Positions 44,331 to 54,105 of a DNA stretch of 64,000 nucleotides are shown piece after piece. Positions within the stretch are counted from its first letter, which is position 1; each line of letters starts with the position of its first letter. Both the position numbers and the translations under genes were made by a program. The stretch comes from Aquisphaera giovannonii (GTDB lineage Bacteria > Planctomycetota > Planctomycetia > Isosphaerales > Isosphaeraceae), in NCBI RefSeq assembly GCF_008087625.1, contig NZ_CP042997.1:6076001-6140000 (forward strand). Reading direction: 5' to 3'. A model generated the notes under the pieces. That model was not told the DNA's origin, made no database searches, and saw only the letters and a list, made by a program, of their open reading frames with translations.

Positions 44331-45779
44331 TCTGCCCGTCACCTTCATCGCGACCGGGTCCCATCCCTTGACCGCTCCGGTGGCCTGGCTCTCGTTGCAG
44401 AGCAGGGCGGGGGCGGCGGCGCGGAGGCCGAAGGTGGCGTCCTCGTAGACGGGCGTCTTCTCGCGGACGGACGCGAAGAAGTTGACGAAGTGGTCGTACC
44501 GCTCGTCGTAGCCGGCGGGGACCCGGAACTTCTCCGGGTAGGAGGCGGCGCCGGTCCTGGGGGCGACGAACGGCGGGTCGACCTTCAGCGTCTCGGCGAG
44601 CCGCTTCTGCATGGCGTCCGAGAACGTGACGACCGAGTTGTAGCCCTTGAGCACGGCCTCGCGGGTCGGCTCCTTGATGCCGGTGCGGTCCAGGGTCAGC
44701 TCGGTGAAGTTGACGCGGAGGACGCCGTCGCTGCCGACGAACCGGAAGAGCGTGCCGTCGCCGCCGCCGTCCTCGAAGTTGCACTGGAGGGCCAGCGTGA
44801 AGGCCGGGTGCTCCTTCGACTCGGGGTATTCGAGCAGGCCCATGATGAAGTCGTAGACGTCCCGGCCGTCCTTCCAGTAGCGCAGGCCGCCGGTGCCGAA
44901 GACCCGGTTCGGGCCGAGCGAGCCGGTCGCCTTGTGGATGCCGGTGAGCAGGTGGACGAAGAGGTCGCCCGCGACGGCGGTCCCGTAGTCCTTGAAGTTC
45001 CGCCAGCGGAAGAACCGCTCGGCGTCGAACGGCCGCTTCGGTGCCGAGCCGAGGAACCGGTCCCAGTCCACGGTCTCCGGCGAGGCGTCCGGCGGGATCG
45101 TGTACCGCCAGGCCCCCAGCGGCGTGTTGCGGTTGTACCGGGCCTCCACCGAATTGATCGCGCCGATGGCGCCGGCGGCGATCAGCTCGCGGGCCTTCTC
45201 GTAGACGAGCGAGCTGGCGAACTGGCTGCCGACCTGGAAGACGGACTTGGTCTGCTCCTCCGCGGCGATGACCTCGCGGCCCTCCGGGATCTTCTGCACC
45301 ATCGGCTTCTCGCAGTAGACGGCCTTGCCGGCCTTCATCGCGTCGATGGACATCCTCGCGTGCCAGTGGTCGGGCACGCAGAGCAGCACGGCGTCCACGT
45401 CCGGCCGGGCGAGGACCTCGCGGTAATCGACGTACGCCTTGACGTGGTCGCCGAACGCCTCGCGGGCGTGGACCCGGCGCCCCTCGTACAGGTCGGCGAC
45501 GGCGACCAGCTCCGTCCCCGGGACCTTCAGCGCGGTCCTCGTGTCGATGAACCCGATGATCCCCATGCCGACCGTCGCGATCCGCACCCGGTCATTCGGC
45601 CCGGCGGGCCGGCCCGCCGCCGATCCCTCGCGGCGGATCTCGAAGACGTTGGCCCCCAGGGCCGTCGTCGCCACCGCCGGCAATGCCGTGGCGACCGCCG
45701 TCGACTTCAGGAAGGACCTCCGCGTCGCCTCCGCCTTGCCGTCCGCTTGGCCCGATCCGGGACCCCTCGTCGTCGTCAT
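44316..45779 (-). CDS. Gfo/Idh/MocA family oxidoreductase, Tat-exported
   Basis: ATG 45779, seven bases after GGAGG, gives 487 aa. An N-terminal twin-arginine signal (ATRRSFLKSTAVATALPAVA) precedes the NAD(P)-binding fold (VRIATVGMGIIGFIDTRTAL). The family motif GKAVYCEKPMVQKIPEG carries the catalytic-loop Lys. The C-terminal beta-sheet domain follows from about residue 190 (AVAGDLFVHLLTGIHKATG). Such exported oxidoreductases act on sugars or related compounds; the substrate is unknown. The reading frame ends inside a palindromic repeat, which supplies the closing VTVS and stop codon. Confidence 0.9.
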   Translation of the reverse strand: MTTTRGPGSGQADGKAEATRRSFLKSTAVATALPAVATTALGANVFEIRREGSAAGRPAGPNDRVRIATVGMGIIGFIDTRTALKVPGTELVAVADLYEGRRVHAREAFGDHVKAYVDYREVLARPDVDAVLLCVPDHWHARMSIDAMKAGKAVYCEKPMVQKIPEGREVIAAEEQTKSVFQVGSQFASSLVYEKARELIAAGAIGAINSVEARYNRNTPLGAWRYTIPPDASPETVDWDRFLGSAPKRPFDAERFFRWRNFKDYGTAVAGDLFVHLLTGIHKATGSLGPNRVFGTGGLRYWKDGRDVYDFIMGLLEYPESKEHPAFTLALQCNFEDGGGDGTLFRFVGSDGVLRVNFTELTLDRTGIKEPTREAVLKGYNSVVTFSDAMQKRLAETLKVDPPFVAPRTGAASYPEKFRVPAGYDERYDHFVNFFASVREKTPVYEDATFGLRAAAPALLCNESQATGAVKGWDPVAMKVTGRVTVS

Positions 45780-46389
45780 GTTCGCTCCTCCTCGCGGGCG
45801 CCTCGGGCCCCTTGTCATCCGGTGCGGCCCGACGGCGACTCGCTCCAGGGTAACCGCCCCCGTGGCCGAATCCCATGGCGGGCCGGGGGAGGCGGCCCCC
45901 CTCGCCCCCGGCGGGGCGAGCGGGCGGCCGGGAGACGGTGGGCGATCTCCGAATTATTTAGGGCCGGCGGGGCGAAGAATGTCGCCGACATCGTCCAGGA
46001 GGAGCCCCCGCGTTGCAACCTCGTCCCGTCGGCCCCTCCGGCGATTCCGGGAGCCTTCTCCGAAAGATTTAGGACTTCGCCTTGAATTGGCCCTTCGCCC
46101 CGCCTACGATTTCCGCGACGTTCCCGCCGCAGGGCGATCCGGGCGGCGAGCCGAGATGAAGGCCATGCGCCGCCGGGGGGGCGGGGATCGGGGCTGCCTC
46201 CATGCCTCGGACCGGGCTCCGCGGGGCCTCAGCCCCCGGGCGATCGCCGGGCCGCATCGAGATCCGGCCCGGGGATCGGCGTCGCCAATTAAATGAAAAT
46301 TTGTTCAATATTGGAATTGGCATCGTTCGCGGGCCCCGCCCCCGCGGGCGCCTCGTCGAGCGTGCGCGCGGGCCTATCGAGGGTCATCC
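45780..46389. other. Divergent intergenic stretch, 610 bases
   Basis: The stretch lies between the leftward oxidoreductase gene and the rightward CRTAC1 gene. It holds two short AT-rich islets: one at 45950-45962 (gaattatttaggg) and one at 46285-46320 described separately. Open frames across it have no domains. No RNA gene is recognised. Confidence 0.45.
46285..46320. promoter_or_regulatory. AT-rich inverted repeat before CRTAC1 gene
   Basis: CCAATT and AATTGG flank a region that contains the palindrome CAATATTG and ttgttcaatattgg. It is by far the most AT-rich sequence within several hundred bases and lies 70 bases before the CRTAC1 start. It is a plausible promoter or operator, but no factor is known. 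Confidence 0.35.
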
Positions 46390-48726
46390 ATGGTGCAGCA
46401 TCCGCCGTACGCCAGGAGTCCGGCGCAGGTGGGCGTGATCGCCGCGATCACGCTGGGGTCGATCCTCGCCCTCGCGGTGGGGGCCGGGCACCTGAGGGGG
46501 AGCAGGGCGGACGAGCGGGGCGTCCGGCATGACCGGGCCGGGGACCACGGCGGGCCGCGTCATCCGGACGGTTCCCGCCCGGTGTACCGGCCCCGGGAGG
46601 CGTCCGACATGGCCCTGATCGGGCCGCTGGCGGAATCCCTCGACGCATGGCCGCCGGGGGCCTCGCTCCGCGAGGTCGCCGACGCGAGGCGGCGGCTGGC
46701 CCCCGCGCTGCTCTCGAAGATCTCCCCCGCGATCGACGACGCCCGGGCCCGCGGGGACCGGAGGGGCCTCGTCGCCTGGCTCATCTGCCGGTCCATGATC
46801 CTCCAGGGGGAGGGCGACCCGGTCCGGGCCTACGCGGACCTGGCGGAGGCCCGGTCGGTCGCGGAGCGGGACCTGGCCCTGGCGGAGGAGCGCCTCTGCA
46901 CGATCCTGTACTATCAGGGGCTCGCCGCGATGCGGCGGGGCGAGAACGAGAACTGCGTCGAGTGCCGCGGCGAGAGCTCGTGCATCCTGCCGATCTCCGC
47001 GGCCGCCGTGCATCGCAAGACCGCCGGCTCCGAGGCGGCGGTCCGGCACTTCACCGAGTACCTGGAGCATTTCCCTCTCGACCTCGAGGTCCGGTGGCTG
47101 CTCAACATCGCCCACATGACGCTGGGACAATACCCGGATCGCCTCGACCGCCGGTATCTCGTGCCGCTGGACCGGTTCCGGAATTCCGAGTTCGACATCG
47201 GCCGGTTCCGCGACGTCGGGGCGCAGGTCGGGGTGAACCGGTTCAACCAGGCCGGCGGCGCGATCATGGAGGACTTCGACAACGACGGACTCCTCGACCT
47301 GGCCGTCTCCTGCTACGACACGGCCCAGCCGCTCTCCATCTACAGGAACCGCGGCGACGGCACCTTCGAGGACCGGAGCGAGGCCGCCGGCGTGACGGGG
47401 CAGCTCGGTGGCCTCTACTGCGTCCAGGCCGACTACGACAACGACGGCCTCATGGACATCTTCATCACCCGCGGCGCCTGGTTCACGAGCCCGATCCGCC
47501 CGAGCCTGCTGCGGAACAAGGGCGACGGCACCTTCGAGGACGTGACGGAGGCGGCCGGCCTGATGGACCCGGCGAACAGCATCTCGGCCTCGTGGGCGGA
47601 CTACGACAACGACGGCTGGCTGGACCTGTTCGTCTGCTGCGAGCGGCAGCCGCAGCGGCTCTACCACAACCGGCGGGACGGGACCTTCGAGGAGGTCGCC
47701 GCCCGGGCCGGCCTGCACGCGGGGTCCGCGGCGCCATTCGTGGGGAAGGGCTCCGCCTGGATCGACGCCGATGACGACGACGACCCCGACCTGTTCGTGA
47801 ACAATCTGGAAGGTGCGCCGATTTTCTTCCGCAACAACGGCGACGGCACGTTCGCGGACGCCACCCGGGAGATGGGGATCGCCGGCCCGATGCACGGGTT
47901 CTCGTGCTGGGCGTGGGACTACGACAACGACGGCCGGCTCGACCTCTTCGCCACCAGCTACGCGCACACCATCGCCGATGCGGTCAAGGGGCTCATGGGG
48001 GAGCCCCACGCCGTGCCGACGAGCAAGCTCCTCCGCAACCTCGGCGGTGGCCGGGGCTTCGAGGACAGGACGGCCGAGGCCGGCCTCGACGGCGTCTACG
48101 TCTGCATGGGCAGCAATTTCGCCGACTTCGACAACGACGGCTTCCTGGACTTCTACCTGGGGACGGGCAATCCCAGCCTCGCCAGCCTGGTCCCCAACCG
48201 GATGTTCCGGAACGTCGCCGGCGAGCGGTTCGCCGAGATCACCGGCACGTCGGGCACCGGCCACCTCCAGAAGGGCCACGGCATCGCCTGCGGCGACTGG
48301 GACCGCGACGGCGACGTCGACCTCTTCCTCCAGGCGGGGGGCGCGGTGGACGGCGACAAGTACCACAACGTCCTGTTCCAGAACCCCGGCCAGGGGAACC
48401 GCTCCGTGACGATCAAGCTGCGGGGTGTGAAGTCGAACCGCGCGGCGATCGGGGCGAGGATCAAGCTGGTCACCGCGGGGGCCGAACCCCTCACGGTGCA
48501 TCGGCTGATCTCCTCCGGCAGCAGCTTCGGCGCCAACCCGCTGGAGCAGACCATCGGCCTGGCAGGCGCGGACCGCGTCGCCACGCTCGAGGTGCACTGG
48601 CCGACCAGCAAGTCGACGCAGGTGTTCCATGACCTGCCTGCCGGCGGGATCGTGGAGATCACCGAGCTGTCGGACGACATCAAGATCGCGCCCCGCAAGC
48701 CGCTCCCGCAACCGCCCGCGGAGTGA
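46390..48726 (+). CDS. CRTAC1 family FG-GAP/UnbV surface protein
   Basis: This 778-aa protein has an N-terminal hydrophobic helix (VGVIAAITLGSILALAVGAG). A helical region with a Cys set (NENCVECRGESSCILPISAA near residue 200) and HMTLGQYP leads into a beta-propeller of FG-GAP/VCBS repeats. Each repeat carries a calcium-binding DxDxDG-type loop (EDFDNDGLLDLAV, ADYDNDGLMDIFI, ADYDNDGWLDLFV, WDYDNDGRLDLFA, ADFDNDGFLDFYL). The C-terminal ASPIC/UnbV domain closes it (RAAIGARIKLVTAGAEPLTV). The group is abundant in Planctomycetes and is thought to be extracellular. The ligand is unknown. GAGGG stands six bases before the ATG. Confidence 0.9.
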   Translation: MVQHPPYARSPAQVGVIAAITLGSILALAVGAGHLRGSRADERGVRHDRAGDHGGPRHPDGSRPVYRPREASDMALIGPLAESLDAWPPGASLREVADARRRLAPALLSKISPAIDDARARGDRRGLVAWLICRSMILQGEGDPVRAYADLAEARSVAERDLALAEERLCTILYYQGLAAMRRGENENCVECRGESSCILPISAAAVHRKTAGSEAAVRHFTEYLEHFPLDLEVRWLLNIAHMTLGQYPDRLDRRYLVPLDRFRNSEFDIGRFRDVGAQVGVNRFNQAGGAIMEDFDNDGLLDLAVSCYDTAQPLSIYRNRGDGTFEDRSEAAGVTGQLGGLYCVQADYDNDGLMDIFITRGAWFTSPIRPSLLRNKGDGTFEDVTEAAGLMDPANSISASWADYDNDGWLDLFVCCERQPQRLYHNRRDGTFEEVAARAGLHAGSAAPFVGKGSAWIDADDDDDPDLFVNNLEGAPIFFRNNGDGTFADATREMGIAGPMHGFSCWAWDYDNDGRLDLFATSYAHTIADAVKGLMGEPHAVPTSKLLRNLGGGRGFEDRTAEAGLDGVYVCMGSNFADFDNDGFLDFYLGTGNPSLASLVPNRMFRNVAGERFAEITGTSGTGHLQKGHGIACGDWDRDGDVDLFLQAGGAVDGDKYHNVLFQNPGQGNRSVTIKLRGVKSNRAAIGARIKLVTAGAEPLTVHRLISSGSSFGANPLEQTIGLAGADRVATLEVHWPTSKSTQVFHDLPAGGIVEITELSDDIKIAPRKPLPQPPAE

Positions 48727-48837
48727 GGTCGGCGGAAGCCGGCCGGCGAGGGCCGCGGCCTACTCACCGCCGCCCAGGCGGGCGTGTCGAGGGCCCCGCG
48801 CAGCCCGAACCGGCCGGGGAGGATCGACCGGGCTCGT

Positions 48838-49605
48838 TCACTCCGCGACGACGCGGGCCGCATCGGCCTGCTGCGTCGCGGATGCCCGGGGCACGGGGAG
48901 GGGGCTGGCGCGATCCGGCACCGTCGCCGGCTTCCGGGGACGCCACATGTTGACCGAGAGGCAGAGCGCGACGACGGCGAACCGCAGCAGCCACGCGGCC
49001 CAGGCGGGGAAGGCGCTCGTGCCGTCGTGGCCGTCGCCGCCGGCCATCAGGGAGAAGTCCTTGGCCATCATGTCGGCGGCCGTCCAGGCGAGGACCGCGG
49101 CGCCGAGGAAGGCGATCCATCGGTAGCGGGCCATGACCTCCATGATGACGGCGCTCAGCAGCAGGAGCATCGAGATCGAGAGCACCAGGCCGATCATCAC
49201 GCGGGCCGGGTCGGAGTCGCTGGCCCCGGCGATCGCCAGGACGTTGTCCAGGCTCATGATGAAGTCGGCCATGGCGATCCGGACGATCGCCTTCCACAGG
49301 GTCGTCGGCGATTCGTCGGGCTCCTCCCCGGCATCGGCCCCCTCCTGGAGGAGCTTGGCGGCGATCCAGGCGAGCATGAGGCCGCCGACCAGCCGGAGGC
49401 CGGGCACGAGCAGGAGCTGCGCGACCACCAGGGTGAGCGAGACCCGCATCAGGATGGCCACCCCGCAGCCCCAGAGCATCGCCTTGCGACGATGACGGGG
49501 CGGCAGCAGGTGCGCCGCCAGGCCGATGACGACCGCGTTGTCGCCGGAGAGGACCAGGTCGATCAGGACCAGCTTCAGGATCGATCCGATGTATTCCGCG
49601 GTCAT
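48838..49605 (-). CDS. TerC/YjbE family membrane protein
   Basis: ATG 49605 gives 255 aa; a longer frame to 49683 adds a charged, unlikely start. Seven or so membrane helices include the family signatures KLVLIDLVLSGDNAVVIGLA and VRIAMADFIMSLDNVLAIAG, each with a conserved intramembrane Asp-Asn pair. The C-terminal 25 residues are hydrophilic. TerC-type proteins transport or export metal ions, in several cases manganese, in concert with metal-requiring exoenzymes. It stands alone and faces away from the ApbE gene. Confidence 0.9.
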   Translation of the reverse strand: MTAEYIGSILKLVLIDLVLSGDNAVVIGLAAHLLPPRHRRKAMLWGCGVAILMRVSLTLVVAQLLLVPGLRLVGGLMLAWIAAKLLQEGADAGEEPDESPTTLWKAIVRIAMADFIMSLDNVLAIAGASDSDPARVMIGLVLSISMLLLLSAVIMEVMARYRWIAFLGAAVLAWTAADMMAKDFSLMAGGDGHDGTSAFPAWAAWLLRFAVVALCLSVNMWRPRKPATVPDRASPLPVPRASATQQADAARVVAE

Positions 49606-49968
49606 GGACGACTCGTACTTCCGTTCCGTTCCGCTCCGTTCCCGGTCACCGCGCCGGCAGGCCGCGAGGGGGCACGGTCGCACCGCCGCGCCCGGCCGAG
49701 GGCCGGCGGACGCCTCGACGGGATCCGGGCCTCCCCTCTCCCCCAGTGTCGCCCACCCGTCGCCTCAGCACAAGCCTGACAAGGGCGGCCGGCGGCCGCC
49801 TCAACCGTCGTTGTGCCCCGGGGACGACTTCTGTTAGCCTCGATCCCGGCCCATGACACGCAATCCGGAGGCCGCGACGCCCCCCGCCTCGGCCGAGGCC
49901 TCCACCTTCCCCGGCCGCCCGGGCCCTCGAGGCGAGGCGCCCCGCGCGAGCCGGATCGGGATCCACCC
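49606..49968. other. Divergent intergenic stretch, 363 bases
   Basis: This lies between the TerC gene and the ApbE gene. Directly ahead of TerC is a short ccgttccgttccgctccgtt tandem (about 49620-49640). The rest is open in several frames without domains, ribosome sites or clear hairpins. Confidence 0.45.
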
Positions 49969-51546
49969 ATGCTCATCCTCCCCGTAATGCTCGCCTGCTC
50001 GCTCGGCCTCGCCGGCGACCCACCTTCGCCCCCCGCCGAGGCCCGGGAGTGGTCCTTCTTCCACGAGGACGTGATGGGGACCTCGCTCGAGCTCCGCGTC
50101 CGCGCCGACGGCGAGGCCGCCGCGCGAGGCGCGGAGGCGCGGGTGCTCGCCGAGATCGACCGCCTGTCGCGCGTCTTCAGCTCGTACGACGACTCGAGCG
50201 AGCTGCGACGGTGGCTGGCCGGGCCGTCGGGGCCCGTTCGGCTCTCCCCCGAGCTCCGGGCGATGCTCGCGGCCTGCGACGGCTGGCGGGAGCGGAGCGG
50301 GGGCGCCTTCGACGTCCGGGCGGAGGTCTTCTCGCGGATCTGGGCGGCGGCCGAGCGGCGGGGATCGCCCCCCTCGGCGGCCGAGCTCGCCGCGGGCCGC
50401 GCGACGCTCGGCCGGCCCGCCTGGCGGCTCGACCCCGACGCGGGGACGGCGGAGCGGCCGGCGGACGTGCCGATCTCGCTCAACGCGATCGCGAAGGGCC
50501 ACATCGTGGGCCGTGCCGCCGCGGCGGGGCTCGCGGCCGGCGCCGGGGCCGGCGTGCACGGCCTCGTCATGAACGTCGGCGGCGACCTGCGGGCGATGGG
50601 CGAGATCGAGGCGAAAGTCGGCGTGGTCGCCCCCTGGAACGACTCCGAAGGGGCCGACCCGCTGACGGTGCTCTCGGTCCGGGATCGGGCCGTCGCCACG
50701 AGCGGGCGATCCCAGCGTGGGTTCCGCATCGGCGGCCGCTGGTACTCCCACATCCTCGACCCGAGGACCGGCGAACCCGCCCGCGAGGCCGCCGCGGCCA
50801 CGGTCGTCGCCCCCCGGTCCGACGACGCGGACGCCCTCGCGACGGCCTGCTGCGTCCTGCCGCCCGAGGACGGACTGCGGCTCGTCGCCGGCGTGCCGGG
50901 GGCCGAGTGCCTGATCGTCGATCGGGATGGGGCCGCCGTCCGCAGCCCGGGCTTCTCGCGGTACGAGCTCGCCATGGCCTCCCAGGAGGGGGAGAAGCCC
51001 GCGGCGAAGGAGGGCGCGAGGCCGAAGGACGGCGCGGCGGCCGCGTGGAACAGGGACCACGAGCTGCTGATCGACTTCGAGATCAACGCGCCGGAGGGAT
51101 CGGGCCGGCGGTATCGGCGACCTTACGTGGCGATCTGGGTGGAGGACGCGGACGGGACGGTCGTCCGGAACCTGACGCTATGGGTATCCATGGGGGGCGC
51201 CGGGCCCTTCCAGTGGATGCCCGACCTGAAGCGCTGGTACCGCGCCGAGCAGGCCCGCAAGAAGATCGAGAAGAAGGACCTGTTCTTCACCCTGGCCCGC
51301 CCGACGCGGCCGCCGGGCAAGTACAAGGTCGCCTGGGACGGCAAGGACACGCAGGGCCGGCCGGTGCCCCGCGGCGAGTACACCATCCTCATCGACGCGG
51401 TCCGCGAGCACGGGACGTACCAGCACCTGCAGAAGAAGGTCGAGCTCGGCGACGCCCCGTTCCGCGAGGAGCTGAAGGGGGACGTCGAGATCAAGTCCGC
51501 GACGATCGAATACCGCCGCAAGGACGCGGCGAAGCCGGCCCGATGA
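49969..51546 (+). CDS. ApbE FMN transferase fused to DUF2271
   Basis: The 525-aa protein starts at ATG 49969. The N-terminal 330 residues are an FAD:protein FMN transferase: FFHEDVMGTSLELRVRADGE, LSRVFSSYDDSSELRRWL, DVPISLNAIAKGHIVGRAAA, VMNVGGDLRAMG and WYSHILDPRTGEPA. The remaining part from about 355 is a DUF2271 domain (YVAIWVEDADGTVVRNLTLW, PPGKYKVAWDGKDTQGRPVP). ApbE attaches FMN to Thr or Ser of exported redox proteins and is itself usually outside the cytoplasm. A short hydrophobic N-terminus (MLILPVMLACSLGLAG) could serve as signal or lipoprotein anchor. The PepSY-type membrane gene follows 18 bases later, suggesting one flavin-transfer unit. Confidence 0.9.
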   Translation: MLILPVMLACSLGLAGDPPSPPAEAREWSFFHEDVMGTSLELRVRADGEAAARGAEARVLAEIDRLSRVFSSYDDSSELRRWLAGPSGPVRLSPELRAMLAACDGWRERSGGAFDVRAEVFSRIWAAAERRGSPPSAAELAAGRATLGRPAWRLDPDAGTAERPADVPISLNAIAKGHIVGRAAAAGLAAGAGAGVHGLVMNVGGDLRAMGEIEAKVGVVAPWNDSEGADPLTVLSVRDRAVATSGRSQRGFRIGGRWYSHILDPRTGEPAREAAAATVVAPRSDDADALATACCVLPPEDGLRLVAGVPGAECLIVDRDGAAVRSPGFSRYELAMASQEGEKPAAKEGARPKDGAAAAWNRDHELLIDFEINAPEGSGRRYRRPYVAIWVEDADGTVVRNLTLWVSMGGAGPFQWMPDLKRWYRAEQARKKIEKKDLFFTLARPTRPPGKYKVAWDGKDTQGRPVPRGEYTILIDAVREHGTYQHLQKKVELGDAPFREELKGDVEIKSATIEYRRKDAAKPAR

Positions 51547-51564
51547 GATGAGGTGAGCGGCCCG

Positions 51565-52272
51565 ATGGCGACGACCCATTCGCAACACGTCCGCCGCCAG
51601 CTCTCGCTGCGCGTCGTCAAGGTTGCCCGATGGCTGCATATCTACGCGTCGATGCTCGGCCTGGCGGCCGTGCTCTTCTTCAGCGCGACGGGGATCACGC
51701 TCAACCACCCGGACTGGTTCTTCGGCGAGCGGGCGTCGAGCACGTCCGCGGAGGGGACGATCGACCTCGCCCTGCTCCACGTGAAGACCGCCGCCCCGGG
51801 GCCCGCGCGGCCGCCGTCGGAACCGTCCGATCCCGCGGAGCCCGCCGAGGATCCGCCGCCCCCGGACCTCTCGGCGGAGGTGGCGAAGCTCGAGGTCGTC
51901 GAGGCGCTGCGGACGGCCCACGGCATCGGCGGGGCGCTCGTCGACTTCAAGGTGGACGAGCAGGAGTGCTCCGTCACGTTCAAGGGGCCGGGCTATTCGG
52001 CGGATGCGTTCATCGACCGGGAGTCGGGCAAGTACACGCTGACGGAATCGCGCCACGGCGTCGTCGCCGTGCTCAATGACCTGCACAAGGGGCGCGACAC
52101 CGGCCCGGTCTGGTCCGCGGTCATCGACGTGTCGGCCGTCGTCCTCGTCTTCATCTCGCTGACGGGCCTGATCCTCCTCTTCTACCTCAAGCTACGCCGC
52201 GTGCCCGGCGTGGTCGTGGCGATCGCCGGCACGCTCCTCGTCCTGGCCCTCTACTACTGGGGCGTGCCCTGA
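51565..52272 (+). CDS. PepSY-associated membrane protein
   Basis: The 235-aa protein has a first membrane helix (WLHIYASMLGLAAVLFFSAT near residues 20-42) containing the conserved His and GITLNHPDW. An extracytoplasmic loop with an Ala/Pro/Glu linker carries a PepSY-like fold (ALVDFKVDEQECSVTF). Two more helices close the protein (AVIDVSAVVLVFISLTGLIL and VVVAIAGTLLVLALYY). This is the PepSY-TM architecture found with ApbE and DUF2271 proteins in extracytoplasmic flavin or electron transfer. The start could be at GTG 51553 as well. It forms an operon with the ApbE fusion. Confidence 0.82.
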   Translation: MATTHSQHVRRQLSLRVVKVARWLHIYASMLGLAAVLFFSATGITLNHPDWFFGERASSTSAEGTIDLALLHVKTAAPGPARPPSEPSDPAEPAEDPPPPDLSAEVAKLEVVEALRTAHGIGGALVDFKVDEQECSVTFKGPGYSADAFIDRESGKYTLTESRHGVVAVLNDLHKGRDTGPVWSAVIDVSAVVLVFISLTGLILLFYLKLRRVPGVVVAIAGTLLVLALYYWGVP

Positions 52273-52595
52273 TCGCGAGCGTCCTCGGCGGGAGCCGCCT
52301 CCGTGCGGCGGCCGGGTGGACTTGGCCGGCGTCCCCGCGAGAGCCATCGGGTGGCTGTGGTGGAGCGTAGCGACACCACGGGACCGCCTCCGCCTACGCG
52401 AACGGCGCAGGCCCGCCCCGAAGGCCGAGGCGATGCCCCCTCTGCGAGTCTGCCACCCCCGACGCGGGCTTCAGCCGGATGAACCGCGACTCCCTGCAAC
52501 ACGATCCCCGGCGAACCCGATCCGCCCCGACGTGTCATTACCGCTCGGCGGGAGCAGGTGCTCAGCATGGGTCCGGGGACGATCGGGGCGGCGAG
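52273..52595. other. Intergenic stretch, 323 bases
   Basis: This lies between the PepSY gene and the PcfJ-like gene on the same strand. It has no recognised gene and no strong hairpin. A frame open from 52479 runs into the PcfJ gene, but the ribosome site and initial residues favour the start at 52596. Confidence 0.45.
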
Positions 52596-54023
52596 ATGGA
52601 CGCCAGGCCGAAGTCGAACAAGCAGAAGCGACAGGAGCTGAAGGAGAAGCAGGCCCGCAGGGCCGTGCGCGCGGCGGAGCAGCGGGAAAGCCCCCGGGCC
52701 AAGGCCGCGGCGCTCACGGCCCGCGCCGACTGGTCGCTCCGGCGGGCGAAGGGCATGCACCGCAACCTGCCCCGGTTCCTGGAGCGGCTCGAGGCCGAGA
52801 CCATGCCCAGCACGCGGGCGGCCAACGGGCTGGAGCACCTCGCGGCGCTCTACGGCACGGTGAACCGGGCGAAGCCCAACCAGTACCCGCTGGTGCCCGA
52901 CGCGGCGGCCTTCCGCCGCCTCGTCGAGGTCTGCTGGGAGCGGACGGACTTCCTCCGCGGCCAGGACGCCGGGACCTTCGGGAATGCGCTGCTGGCCCTC
53001 TCCGCGCACGCGGGGGCCTGGGTCCGGCTGCCGGGCCCCTGGACCCCGAAGACCCACAACGCGTCCCGGCAGTTCCACTCGCTGCTGCGGCACCTGCTGG
53101 CACTCTACGACGTGCCGACGTTCCTGAACTCGGCCTGGACCGAGGGGCTCACGCCGGCCGGCGTGGTGCACCAGCGATGGTTCATCCGGGTCGCCCAGGG
53201 CCGGAACCTGCGCGACGCGGAGGGCCTGCCGTTCCCGCTCACGAAGAAGCAGGCGCACTACTACCTCCAGGCGCCCTCCGACTTCGACGCGATGCGGGCC
53301 TTCCGGTGGGCCCAGCTCCGGGACATGGGGGCGGATGAGCGGTTCATCCGCCACGTCGTCGCCACGCGGCTCGGGCAGTCGTTCGATCACGAGGACTTCT
53401 GGGTCACCGTGCTCCGCTGGCTCGTCGACCAGCCGATGCTCGACCACACGCAGTACGGGCCGATCGTGGACTACCTGCACAACCGCCGCTTCGTCGCGAA
53501 CACGCCCAACCCGCTGGGGAACCAGCCGGGGCAGCCGCTGCTCGTGCCGTCGCAGCCGAACCTGTCGATGAAGGGCCGCGACGCCGAGGGCCTCCTCCGC
53601 GCCGTGGCCGACTGGCACCGCCGGCTCGGCGGCGCCGGGCACGGGCCGGACTTCTCCTGGACCCCCGTCATGCTGCCGGCGTTCCAGCACGAGGAGGGCG
53701 AGGGCAAGTCCAGGAAGGTCTACGTCATCACCCAGCTCACGAGCGCGCACGCCCTCCAGGGCGAGGGCCGGGTCATGGGGCACTGCGTGGCGTCCTACGC
53801 CCAGTCGTGCCGCGCGGGCCGGTGCTCGATCTGGTCGCTGCGGATGATCGACGCGATGGGCCTGGAAACGAGGCTCGTCACCCTCGAGGTGGACAATGCC
53901 TCCCGCCAGGTCGTCCAGGCCCGGCGGAAGTTCAACGCCATGCCGGGCGAGAAGGAGCTCCTCCTCCTCCACCGCTGGGCCTCCGCCGGCGGGCCTACCC
54001 TGTCGCGGTGGGCCACCCGCTGA
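52596..54023 (+). CDS. PcfJ-like domain protein
   Basis: This 475-aa cytoplasmic protein has a Lys/Arg-rich N-terminus (NKQKRQELKEKQARRAVRAA) and a long helical middle. The PcfJ-like C-terminal domain begins near residue 375 with ITQLTSAHALQGEGRVMGHC. It includes HCVASYAQSCRAGRCSIWSL (conserved His and Cys) and VTLEVDNASRQVVQARRKFN. PcfJ homologues occur on plasmids, phages and chromosomes; their function is not known. The start is the ATG at 52596 (cggcgag upstream). No transfer genes are nearby. It is not in an evident operon. Confidence 0.8.
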   Translation: MDARPKSNKQKRQELKEKQARRAVRAAEQRESPRAKAAALTARADWSLRRAKGMHRNLPRFLERLEAETMPSTRAANGLEHLAALYGTVNRAKPNQYPLVPDAAAFRRLVEVCWERTDFLRGQDAGTFGNALLALSAHAGAWVRLPGPWTPKTHNASRQFHSLLRHLLALYDVPTFLNSAWTEGLTPAGVVHQRWFIRVAQGRNLRDAEGLPFPLTKKQAHYYLQAPSDFDAMRAFRWAQLRDMGADERFIRHVVATRLGQSFDHEDFWVTVLRWLVDQPMLDHTQYGPIVDYLHNRRFVANTPNPLGNQPGQPLLVPSQPNLSMKGRDAEGLLRAVADWHRRLGGAGHGPDFSWTPVMLPAFQHEEGEGKSRKVYVITQLTSAHALQGEGRVMGHCVASYAQSCRAGRCSIWSLRMIDAMGLETRLVTLEVDNASRQVVQARRKFNAMPGEKELLLLHRWASAGGPTLSRWATR

Positions 54024-54105
54024 GGGGGCGATAGCTCGGCATCCCGGAGGCCTCGGCGAATGCCCGTTCGCCGAGGCCCTCCGACCGGATCGGGTCACCT
54101 CCTCC

